Origin: Ruminiclostridium sp.
Lineage (GTDB): Bacteria > Bacillota > Clostridia > Oscillospirales > Oscillospiraceae
NCBI GenBank assembly: GCA_017560855.1
Contig: JAFZEB010000120.1
Span: forward strand, 1 to 19,077
Reading direction: 5' to 3'
DNA length: 19,077 nucleotides
The notes below the pieces were generated by a model. It made no database searches, had not been told where the DNA came from, and saw nothing but the letters and a program-made list of their open reading frames with translations. How positions within the stretch are numbered: position 1 is the stretch's first letter; every line of letters starts with the position of its first letter. The position numbers and the translations under genes are program-made. Below, piece after piece: positions 1 to 6,661 of the stretch.

Positions 1-10
1 AAATTCCCTC

Positions 11-39
11 TTGCAAAACTCGAACAAATGTTCTATAAT
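11..39 (+). promoter_or_regulatory. Sigma-A-type promoter of the WYL regulator
   Basis: TTGCAA at 11-16 and a perfect TATAAT at 34-39 are separated by exactly 17 bp. Transcription would start near 46, giving a short leader that carries the ribosome site AAAGGAGGG (55-63) before the ATG at 72. The spacer contains a LexA-box match, listed separately. Confidence 0.85.
21..34. promoter_or_regulatory. Candidate LexA (SOS) box between -35 and -10
   Basis: CGAACAAATGTTCT contains the palindrome GAACA-AA-TGTTC. It fits the Gram-positive LexA/DinR operator known from Bacillus (CGAAC-N4-GTTC class, R-N-R-Y centre) at all but the outermost base. It lies entirely inside the 17-bp promoter spacer and touches the first base of the -10, so a bound repressor would block RNA polymerase. 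Recognition by this organism's LexA is inferred. Confidence 0.7.
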
Positions 40-71
40 AGCCCCAGAAAGAACAAAGGAGGGACCACATT

Positions 72-1055
72 ATGGGAAAGCACACTGACCAGAGAGACCG
101 CACCCTGATGCTGGCAAATATCCTGACCGAGGAGACCGATGAGCGGCATCCCATGCCCATGGCTGAACTGGTGGATCGGCTGGCCCGTTTCGGGGTCACC
201 GCCGAACGAAAAAGTCTTTACCGGGACCTGGCCGCCCTGCGTAAGCACGGGCTGGACGTGGTCTACCGGGCCGGTACTGACGGGGGCTGGTATGTAGAGA
301 ACCGTACCTTCACCTCCCTGGACCTGCGGGCCATCATCGACGCGGTATCCGTCTACCGCTGGATCCCCGAGAGTCAGAAACATGAACTGTTGAACAAGCT
401 CGTCAACCAGGCGCCTGTGCCCCAGCGGAAGAGTCTTCGCCGCCCGGTGTCTGTCCGCCGCCGCAGTGCGGCCGATCCCCTGGACCTGCGGGCCGTTCTG
501 GATCGTATCCACGCAGCCATTCAGAACCGGAAGGCCCTGAGCTTCGTCCCCTACACCTACGACCGGGGCAAGACCCGCACCCCGGAAGACAGCCGACGGG
601 TGATCTCCCCCAAGGGCCTGATCTGGGCCGGGGAGACCTACCAGCTCCTGGCCTGGGACCACCGGGACCGTGTGATTCGGCTGTACCGCCCCGACCGGAT
701 GGGAGAGGTCCTGGTGACCGGTCTGCCCGCCCAGGGTCCCGAGGCCGATGCCGGCCTGTGGGATGCCGCCCCCTTCGGTCTGGATCCCCACCGCCGGGAA
801 CGGATCCGTTTGCGCTGCTGTCAGGCCCTGGCCGGAGAGGTCATGGACCGCTTCGGGGCCGATGTGAAGCTGGTCCCCGACGGGGACTCCTTCCTGCTCA
901 CCGCCGATGTGGTGATGGGGCCGGAGTTCTGGGGCTGGATGACCACCCACGCCGATCGGGCGGCGGTGATCGCACCCCCCTGGGCGGCCAAGCAGTGGCA
1001 GGAGCGATTCAAGCCCCGCCTTCCTGAACGCGTCAGACAACCCAAAGCTGTATAA
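72..1055 (+). CDS. WYL-domain transcriptional regulator
   Basis: This 327-residue protein has the usual layout of HTH-WYL regulators. The N-terminal winged helix-turn-helix (about residues 8-80) includes the segment SLYRDLAALRKHGLDVVYR, typical of HTH_11/DeoR-like domains. A WYL domain follows (about 145-215), with SFVPYTYD, a ligand-pocket strand and YQLLAWDHRDRVIRLYRPDRM. A C-terminal WCX-like region (about 245-320) ends the protein. WYL regulators bind DNA and sense a ligand, in some cases nucleic acid such as single-stranded DNA, and several respond to DNA damage. The ATG at 72 is fixed by AAAGGAGGG eight bases upstream. A LexA-box match in the promoter suggests SOS control. The gene is followed by a strong terminator, so it is probably monocistronic. 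Family assignment is firm; the target genes are unknown. Confidence 0.88.
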   Translation: MGKHTDQRDRTLMLANILTEETDERHPMPMAELVDRLARFGVTAERKSLYRDLAALRKHGLDVVYRAGTDGGWYVENRTFTSLDLRAIIDAVSVYRWIPESQKHELLNKLVNQAPVPQRKSLRRPVSVRRRSAADPLDLRAVLDRIHAAIQNRKALSFVPYTYDRGKTRTPEDSRRVISPKGLIWAGETYQLLAWDHRDRVIRLYRPDRMGEVLVTGLPAQGPEADAGLWDAAPFGLDPHRRERIRLRCCQALAGEVMDRFGADVKLVPDGDSFLLTADVVMGPEFWGWMTTHADRAAVIAPPWAAKQWQERFKPRLPERVRQPKAV

Positions 1056-1072
1056 AACTGCATAACAAACAA

Positions 1073-1108
1073 GGGATGTCTCTCAGGGGAGGGACATCCC
1101 ATTTTTTC
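1073..1108 (+). terminator. Rho-independent terminator after the WYL regulator
   Basis: A 12-bp stem (GGGATGTCTCTC at 1073-1084, GAGGGACATCCC at 1089-1100, one U-G pair) closes a 4-nt loop and is followed by six T (1102-1107). It ends only a few bases before the ribosome site of the next gene, so it could also act as an attenuator for that gene. Confidence 0.88.
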
Positions 1109-1127
1109 TTTGGAAAGGAGACTATTT

Positions 1128-1646
1128 ATGGCAAGCACCAACAAGACCAGAAATCTGCGCCTGAACCAGTGGGAGGGGAGCGATCCCGTCCTGCGCACCG
1201 ACTTCAACCAGGACAACAGCAAGATCGACCAGGCGGTGGCCGCCCGGGCTTTGGTCCGGTTGGAAGGGGGGACCCTGACTGTCTCTTCCGCCGCCATCAC
1301 GGTGGACCTGATGGACTATGACCTGACCCAGTACGAGGCCTTGGAACTGACCTTGGCTCCCATCACCAGCACCACTGGGACCACCTCTTTGACGGTAGGG
1401 ACAGCATCACCGGTGTCTCTGACCTCCATGGCCTCTGACGGCAGCTGTGGGCTGGTGATCCATCTTCACTTTCTTCCCGGCGGGGTAGGGGGCTGGTGGT
1501 TCGCCCCGGGACTGGCCACCGGAAACACCGGGGGCTTCCTGGCGGCAGGGGTCACAGCGTCCGATTTGGAGGAACTGAAGCTCTCCTCTGCCTCCGCTCC
1601 CTATCAGGTGGGGACGGCCTGGACTCTGTACGGGTTGAAAAAGTAA
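1128..1646 (+). CDS. Orphan protein with phage tail-like N-terminus
   Basis: A 172-residue protein, taking the ATG at 1128, which sits seven bases after GGAAAGGAG; a TTG at 1110 is in frame but lies before that ribosome site. The first ~40 residues (NKTRNLRLNQWEGSD, then LRTDFNQDNSKIDQAV) resemble the N-terminal segment seen in tail or baseplate-associated proteins of clostridial prophages. The remainder is Thr/Ser/Gly-rich and beta-like (about 45-172), compatible with a receptor-binding or capsid-decoration fold. There is no signal peptide and there are no other phage genes nearby, so this may be a domesticated remnant or a stand-alone gene. Only 19 bases separate it from the upstream terminator, leaving no visible promoter of its own. 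Function is not known. Confidence 0.7.
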   Translation: MASTNKTRNLRLNQWEGSDPVLRTDFNQDNSKIDQAVAARALVRLEGGTLTVSSAAITVDLMDYDLTQYEALELTLAPITSTTGTTSLTVGTASPVSLTSMASDGSCGLVIHLHFLPGGVGGWWFAPGLATGNTGGFLAAGVTASDLEELKLSSASAPYQVGTAWTLYGLKK

Positions 1647-1673
1647 AAAAGCGCCCAAGAGGGCGCTTTTTTT
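1645..1673. terminator. Bidirectional terminator between convergent genes
   Basis: AAAAAA, stem GCGCCC (1651-1656), loop AAGA, stem GGGCGC (1661-1666), then seven T. The flanking A and T tracts allow it to end both the plus-strand orphan gene and the convergent minus-strand CapA gene, whose stop codon is at 1681. Confidence 0.9.
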
Positions 1674-1680
1674 ACAGCGG

Positions 1681-3147
1681 TCAGGAGGCCAAGCGGGTGG
1701 TATACCGCCCGTTCTCCTCCTGGGTGACCAGGGGTTTCATGCCGCAGTCCGTGATGGCGCACCGGCCTTCTGACTTGGTCACCTGAAACCAGGCCAGGCC
1801 CCCTTGACGGCAGGCCTCCTGGGTCTGGGCAGAGATGAAGTTCCCCAGAGAGTAATACACCAGGGTCCGGTGGCCGTCCTGTCCGGTGACCCATGTCCAG
1901 GGCTGGACCACATGGGGGTGGGTGCCGATGACCACATCGGCCCCCCAGTCGGCAAAGCGCTGGGCCCATCGCTGCTGCTGGGCGTCGGGGGTCTGGGCAT
2001 ATTCCGTTCCCCAGTGGACGTACACCAGGCAGAGGTCGGCCTCTGCCTGTCCGGCGGCCAGATCGGCCCTGACCTGCGCCTCGTCCTGCAGGGTGTGGAC
2101 CGCCCAGGGAGCCGCCTCCGGCAGGGGTCTGCCATTGGTGGACTGGGTGTAGGCGAAGACGGCGCACCGGATGCCTTGGGTTTCGTAGAGTTCATAGGGG
2201 CGGTAGCCCGGGTCCTGAGAGGACTGCAGGCCGGCGCACACCACCCCGGCCTCCTGGTAAAGGGCCACCGTCCGGTCGATGGCGGCCAGGCCTTTGTCCA
2301 GAGCGTGGTTGGTGGCCCCGCTGACGATGTCAAACCCGGCGTCGATGACGGCGTGTCCCACCTGTATAGGGGTTCCGAAGGAGGGGAAGTCACTGTACTG
2401 GGCGGGGTCCTCCACATAGATGGTCTCCTGATTGAGGGAGGTCACGTCGTATTGGTCCAACTCCTGCTGAAGGTCGGCGAAGAGATGGTGGAAGGAGCCC
2501 ACGAAATTCCGAAAGGCGTCGTCGTAAATGGGGCGGTGGATCAGGTTGTCACCCAGGGCGGCAAAGGTGAGGGTCATGGCCTCAGGGGGAACCAGGTCGA
2601 TGGAAGACAGGCCCCAGGAGACCCAGTCCCAGGCAGTTTCGGTTCCCTGGGTGTCGGTGATGACCAGCCGCTGGATGGGGTCAAAGACCCAGTGGTGAGC
2701 CTCCATACCGATGTCCGAAGCCATCCAGGAGGGGTGGATCTCCATCCCGTCCCACTCATAAATGAAGATGTGCTGGGACCACTCCTTGTCCTTGTCAATT
2801 TCCTCCTGGGTGACCCAGAAGGGGCGACTGGGGCCGTAGCGGCCCTGGCGCCAGCAGAGCAGGAGAAGTTCCTCCTGTTGGTCGTGGTCGATGTCGCACC
2901 AAAGCACATCCTGGACGGCCAGATCCTCCCCGGTTTCCCAAAGGGTGGCCCCGTCCCGAAGGACCCGGACCTGCCGGTGGGTCAGGAGGATCTCGTCGGG
3001 CTGGCCGTCCCCGTCACAGACCAGCTGAGCCTCCTGCCATGGGATCCAGTTGGGGAGTTGAGGGACGGCCCGAACCAGGGAAAAGACAGCGATCGCGGCG
3101 AGAAAACACGCCGCGATGCTGATGAGAAGTTTATGGTGTCGTTTCAT
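1681..3147 (-). CDS. CapA-family protein with N-terminal VCBS/FG-GAP-like segment
   Basis: A 488-residue protein with an N-terminal membrane anchor or signal (about residues 8-27) that puts the rest outside the cell. Residues 40-180 carry two calcium-loop-like acidic motifs of the VCBS/FG-GAP type (CDGDGQPDEILL, 44-55; CDIDHDQQEELL, 84-95). From about 192 to 475 is a CapA/PgsA-type metallophosphatase-fold domain: AALGDNLIH (197-204), SGATNHALDKG (276-286), VHWGTEY (377-383), GTHPHVVQPW (408-417) and YSLGNF (432-437). CapA proteins take part in poly-gamma-glutamate capsule synthesis or export, but many homologues are uncharacterised and no pgsB/C partner lies here. The start follows the DUF3160 stop by eight bases and has no clear ribosome site, so translational coupling is likely. 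The domain call is firm; a capsule role is not shown. Confidence 0.87.
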   Translation of the reverse strand: MKRHHKLLISIAACFLAAIAVFSLVRAVPQLPNWIPWQEAQLVCDGDGQPDEILLTHRQVRVLRDGATLWETGEDLAVQDVLWCDIDHDQQEELLLLCWRQGRYGPSRPFWVTQEEIDKDKEWSQHIFIYEWDGMEIHPSWMASDIGMEAHHWVFDPIQRLVITDTQGTETAWDWVSWGLSSIDLVPPEAMTLTFAALGDNLIHRPIYDDAFRNFVGSFHHLFADLQQELDQYDVTSLNQETIYVEDPAQYSDFPSFGTPIQVGHAVIDAGFDIVSGATNHALDKGLAAIDRTVALYQEAGVVCAGLQSSQDPGYRPYELYETQGIRCAVFAYTQSTNGRPLPEAAPWAVHTLQDEAQVRADLAAGQAEADLCLVYVHWGTEYAQTPDAQQQRWAQRFADWGADVVIGTHPHVVQPWTWVTGQDGHRTLVYYSLGNFISAQTQEACRQGGLAWFQVTKSEGRCAITDCGMKPLVTQEENGRYTTRLAS

Positions 3148-3155
3148 GGCAGGTA

Positions 3156-5486
3156 TCAGTAGGTGTAGTCGTACTCATACTCATACCAATAGCTCTGGGT
3201 CCACCAGGGCTTTTCGATGTCGGCGCCGGGGGTGTAGGAGCCGTCCATGGACTGCCACTCTCCGGACAGATAACGCCACTCGCTGTCGGTGAGCCGCTGG
3301 CCCATGGGATACTCGAACTGATAGAAGTTGAAGACCGAGCCGGAGGCCAGGCGGAGCTGCCCGTCTACGGGGACCGCCACCACGATCTGGGCGGGGGTGC
3401 CGGTGGCCACCTGGAGGACGGTGCCGTTGGGGTCGGTGGCAATGTCGGTCACCAGGGAGGCGGGGATCTCAGTGGGTTCCGGGTAGGGAGAATCGGTCTT
3501 GTCTTCCACGGCTTCAAGCCAGAAGTGCTCCAGGGTGCCGCCGTAGGCCCGGATGAGCTCATACTCGGCATCGGTGAGGGTCTCGTTCTGGAGTTCCTTC
3601 ACGGAGATGGTCAGCAGCTGGTCGGCCAGCTGGGCCAGGCGGGAGAGGTTCTCCACGTCGGCGCTGTCGATGTAGCCCATGGCCTCCAGGCCGTCGGCAG
3701 TCTGCTGGGCCAGAGCCTGGAAGCGGCTGTAGACCTGGACCTCGGGCTGGACATAGCCCCGGTCGTCCAGGACCTCCATTTCACCGCCGCCCATCTCGGC
3801 CATGACCTGTTTGCCGTAGAGGACGGTGTCGTGCTTGAGTTCGGTGAAGCTGCCGGCGTAGGTCTCCAGATCCTTCTTTGCCCATTCGGTGCTGGTCATG
3901 AAGGCGGGGTAGCCCTCACCCTTGGGCTCCAGCAGGGGTTCCAGGGTGTAGAGCCAGCTGGAGTAGAGGCTGGTGGACCAGGAGGATTCCGGTGCAGCAG
4001 CCAGGGTCTCCCGGAGTTTTTCCATGTTGTCGCTGTAGCCGGAGAAGTCGGTGGCACCCTGATCCTCCAGCAGCTGCAGGGCCACGTCAGAACCCAGCGC
4101 GGCGGGCATATCCAGGGTGTCGGGGAGCATGCGATTGTCGCCTGCGCTGTTTTCCTTCACGTTGCTGTACACCAGCTGCTGCATGACGGCGGCGTCGATG
4201 GTGAACCGCTGGCCCATGAACCGGAAGCCCTTGGTTTCCTCGGGGATGTTCTCGGTGCCCTGCATCACGGGGACGGAGTTGACAGCGGGGGGGCGCATCT
4301 GGCTGATGAGCGCCACGTAGTCCTGATAGGCGTCCTCGCTGTCGGCCAGCTGGTCAGCGGTGGGCATAGCCCCGAAGGCGGACTGGATGGCGGGCGCGTA
4401 CTCATAGTAGCCCAGGTCATCGCTGACCCCGGCGAAGAAGGAGGTGACGGTGTAGATCTTTTCCCAAACCTGGAAACCGGCCTGCTCCATGGCCATAGTC
4501 ATGAGCAGGGCGCTGCGGTTCAGGGTGTCTTCCTTCTGGGCAAAGTTGATCTGGCCGTACCACATCATGGCTCGGAAGTACTGCTCCAGGGTCTCATCCC
4601 CTTCGTAGTACCCTCTGGGCTTGAACTGGGTGTAGTCCACGTAGGCCAGAGAAATGGGGGAGGGGATGACGCCGGCTTCGGCATAGATGGCTTCCAGCTC
4701 CTGGGCAACCAGGTCGGCGGCGTAGGCCGGCGGGGTGACGCTGGCGTCCTGGAGGGCGGCGGCCACGGCGAAGAAGGCTACGTTCCGGCAGGCGGCCTCT
4801 TCCCAGGGCGTGCCGACCAGGGCGTCGTACTGCTCCATGCTGGCGGTGAGCATGGCCTGACTCAGGCCCAGCAGGTCGTCGGACAGATAGTTCTTCTCGG
4901 TCCGGTTCAGCAGGAGACTGAAGTACAGGTGGTAGGTGTGCATCAGGGAGTCCACCGTGACGAAGTTGGGGACCATGGCGTAGCGGTTGGACTCGTAGAG
5001 CTCAAAGAACTCGTGGTAGGAGGTGTCGGTGACGAAGAACTGGTTCTTCTCCAGCAGGGCGGTCTGCTCCTCGTTCAGGTAGAACTGATAGCTGTTTGCG
5101 TTGGTGATGTTGGACAGGCCGGGGGCCGTGGCTTCTGCAGCCACCGCCGGGGTCACAGAAACGGTTTCCACGGCAGAGAAATCCACCAGCTGGGGCCGGG
5201 CCATGGTCTCCACATCACCGGATTGGCTGGTCTGGGAGAGGGCGGGGGAGCCGTCCTTGTCTCCGCCCAGGCCAGAGCCGATGAAGAGACCGACGACGAT
5301 CACCAGGGCTGCAGCGGCCACACCGATGATGGCCTTGCTGTTTTTCTTGCTGGGCGCAGTGGCCTGCTTCTGGGAAACAGGGGCCTTGGGGGGCTGGACA
5401 GGTTCCGACGGGGTGATGGGTTTGCCGCAGTGGGCACAGAATTTCTGGCCCTCCTGAACGGGTTTGCCGCAATGGATACAAAACAT
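3156..5486 (-). CDS. Membrane-anchored zinc-ribbon DUF3160 protein
   Basis: A 776-residue protein. A cytoplasmic zinc ribbon at the very N-terminus has two CxxC knuckles (C3/C6, C17/C20), followed by a Pro-rich linker and one transmembrane helix (about 52-71). The large remainder (about 100-770) is therefore likely extracytoplasmic. The body is helical, aromatic-rich and matches the DUF3160 family (for example YAMVPNFVTVDSLMHTYHLY near residues 168-187, and LEHFWLEAVEDKT toward the C-terminus). It ends in an aromatic tail, WWTQSYWYEYEYDYTY. The start is set by AGGAGG (complement of 5494-5499) seven bases upstream. It is the first gene of an operon with the CapA-like protein, driven by a near-perfect promoter. 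No activity is known for DUF3160; a cell-envelope role is inferred from topology and its neighbour. Confidence 0.87.
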   Translation of the reverse strand: MFCIHCGKPVQEGQKFCAHCGKPITPSEPVQPPKAPVSQKQATAPSKKNSKAIIGVAAAALVIVVGLFIGSGLGGDKDGSPALSQTSQSGDVETMARPQLVDFSAVETVSVTPAVAAEATAPGLSNITNANSYQFYLNEEQTALLEKNQFFVTDTSYHEFFELYESNRYAMVPNFVTVDSLMHTYHLYFSLLLNRTEKNYLSDDLLGLSQAMLTASMEQYDALVGTPWEEAACRNVAFFAVAAALQDASVTPPAYAADLVAQELEAIYAEAGVIPSPISLAYVDYTQFKPRGYYEGDETLEQYFRAMMWYGQINFAQKEDTLNRSALLMTMAMEQAGFQVWEKIYTVTSFFAGVSDDLGYYEYAPAIQSAFGAMPTADQLADSEDAYQDYVALISQMRPPAVNSVPVMQGTENIPEETKGFRFMGQRFTIDAAVMQQLVYSNVKENSAGDNRMLPDTLDMPAALGSDVALQLLEDQGATDFSGYSDNMEKLRETLAAAPESSWSTSLYSSWLYTLEPLLEPKGEGYPAFMTSTEWAKKDLETYAGSFTELKHDTVLYGKQVMAEMGGGEMEVLDDRGYVQPEVQVYSRFQALAQQTADGLEAMGYIDSADVENLSRLAQLADQLLTISVKELQNETLTDAEYELIRAYGGTLEHFWLEAVEDKTDSPYPEPTEIPASLVTDIATDPNGTVLQVATGTPAQIVVAVPVDGQLRLASGSVFNFYQFEYPMGQRLTDSEWRYLSGEWQSMDGSYTPGADIEKPWWTQSYWYEYEYDYTY

Positions 5487-5539
5487 GAGTTTGCCTCCTC
5501 TCGTGAATGGGGTAGATTCCGGGGGATTCTGATGGCACC

Positions 5540-5568
5540 ATTATAGCAAACCAACGAGGTGAATTCAA
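5540..5568 (-). promoter_or_regulatory. Sigma-A-type promoter of the DUF3160-capA operon
   Basis: Read on the minus strand, TTGAAT (5568-5563) and a perfect TATAAT (5545-5540) are separated by 17 bp. The leader to the ATG at 5486 is about 45-50 nt. Confidence 0.88.
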
Positions 5569-5583
5569 CCGGACTTGGCAAGC

Positions 5584-5618
5584 AAAAAAAGACCTCTGGC
5601 CGAAGCCAGAGGTCTTTT
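5584..5618. terminator. Terminator downstream of the crotonase gene
   Basis: A perfect 10-bp stem, GACCTCTGGC (5591-5600) and GCCAGAGGTC (5605-5614), with a 4-nt loop. On the minus strand it is followed by seven T (complement of 5584-5590), so it ends the acyl-CoA dehydrogenase-crotonase transcript. The plus-strand T run is shorter. Confidence 0.92.
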
Positions 5619-5658
5619 GTCATGACTCAAAAGCCTATAAAATTAGGAAAACCTAAAA

Positions 5659-6525
5659 TTAGTTAGCGCCCTTGGGGTTCATGGGATCGGTACGATCCTC
5701 GATCCAGTACTTGCCGATGGGATCCTGAGAAGCGTCCTTGTTCATGTTGTGAGCGATCATCAGGGTCTGGTTGCGGTTCTCGACCTGCAGAGCGTTGTCG
5801 AAGCCACCTGCGTCGACGTTAGCGCGCATAGCCTCACGGGTCAGGCGGACAGCCATGGGATCCTTAGCTGCGATGACGCGAGCCAGCTCCAGGCCAGCGG
5901 GGACCAGGTCAGCACGAGCGTCAACAACCTTGGAGACCAGGCCCAGGTTCCAAGCTTCCTCAGCGTTGATGAAGTTGCCGGTCAGCATCATCTCGAATGC
6001 ACGGCCGGTACCGATCAGACGGGGCAGGAAGTAGGAGGAGGACATGTCGCAGCCGCCGATGCCAACGTTAGCATAGAAGCAGGAGAAACGAGCGGTCTTG
6101 GTGCAGACACGGATGTCGGAGCACATTGCCAGGGAGAAGCCGCCGCCGCCGGAGACGTTGTCGATCAGGGTGATCCAGGGCTGAGGAGTCTTGGAGATGT
6201 ACATTTCCAGCTCGCCCAGCTTGACCTGGTAGTGATAGAAGCCGGGAACGGTGCACTCGTACTCGGACAGACCCTGCTTGACGTCCAGGCCAGCGCAGAA
6301 GCCCTTGCCCTCGTCGCCGCCGTACAGCAGGACGACGCGGATGTTGTAGTACTCGTCGACCAGCCACTGGGACAGGTTGATCAGGTCCTCAACCAGGCCA
6401 TGGGACAGAGCGTTGTAAGCGTTGGGACGGTTCAGGGTAACCTTCAGGATGTTGGGCTCGACCATGTCCAGCAGCAGGTTCTCATAGGTAGGCAGAGCTC
6501 TGGGAGCGGGATAAACAGGCTTCAT
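5659..6525 (-). CDS. Crotonase-superfamily protein (enoyl-CoA hydratase/isomerase-like), atypical active site
   Basis: A 288-residue crotonase-fold protein. The oxyanion-hole segments are clear: GKGFCAGLD (73-81) and NVSGGGGFSLAMCSDIR (123-139), followed by GIGGCDMSSSYFLPRLIG (155-172). Aligned by eye with mitochondrial enoyl-CoA hydratase, the two catalytic glutamates are replaced: Ser131 at the Glu144 position and Tyr151 at the Glu164 position. An aspartate (Asp160) sits where dienoyl-CoA isomerases and related crotonases carry an active-site Asp. It should bind an acyl-CoA, but simple hydration is doubtful; isomerase, hydrolase or lyase activity is possible. It lies downstream of an acyl-CoA dehydrogenase with a 136-bp structured gap and has its own strong ribosome site, GGAGG, nine bases before the ATG. 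Its codon usage is biased toward CTG, AAG, AAC and GAG, as in highly expressed genes. Confidence 0.85.
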   Translation of the reverse strand: MKPVYPAPRALPTYENLLLDMVEPNILKVTLNRPNAYNALSHGLVEDLINLSQWLVDEYYNIRVVLLYGGDEGKGFCAGLDVKQGLSEYECTVPGFYHYQVKLGELEMYISKTPQPWITLIDNVSGGGGFSLAMCSDIRVCTKTARFSCFYANVGIGGCDMSSSYFLPRLIGTGRAFEMMLTGNFINAEEAWNLGLVSKVVDARADLVPAGLELARVIAAKDPMAVRLTREAMRANVDAGGFDNALQVENRNQTLMIAHNMNKDASQDPIGKYWIEDRTDPMNPKGAN

Positions 6526-6554
6526 GATGAAAATCCTCCATTAATAAATTTTTT

Positions 6555-6570
6555 ACTTAGTTTCCTAAGT
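6555..6570 (-). other. GAAA-tetraloop hairpin before the crotonase ribosome site
   Basis: On the minus-strand transcript ACTTAG-GAAA-CTAAGT forms a 6-bp stem with a GNRA tetraloop, about 15 nt upstream of the GGAGG ribosome site. It is followed by an A/U-rich stretch. A role in mRNA processing or stability is inferred. Confidence 0.5.
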
Positions 6571-6588
6571 GTTACTTTATTTTCTAGT

Positions 6589-6616
6589 GTTGACCGGCCC
6601 CGAAAGGCCGGTCAAC
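6589..6616 (-). other. Strong intercistronic hairpin
   Basis: A perfect 11-bp stem, GTTGACCGGCC (6589-6599) and GGCCGGTCAAC (6606-6616), encloses a 6-nt loop. Neither side has the T run of a Rho-independent terminator, so it more likely stabilises or partitions the dicistronic mRNA than ends it. Confidence 0.65.
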
Positions 6617-6661
6617 TTAGAAAACTTAGTTAAAGTTTTTTGCTAAGGCGTGAACTAAAAA

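Noticed and set aside
3525..5546. Plus-strand 673-codon open frame opposite the DUF3160 gene
   Set aside because: Its Gly/Val/Leu/His-rich translation is the typical antisense shadow of a GC-rich gene; the minus frame has a promoter, a ribosome site and recognised domains.
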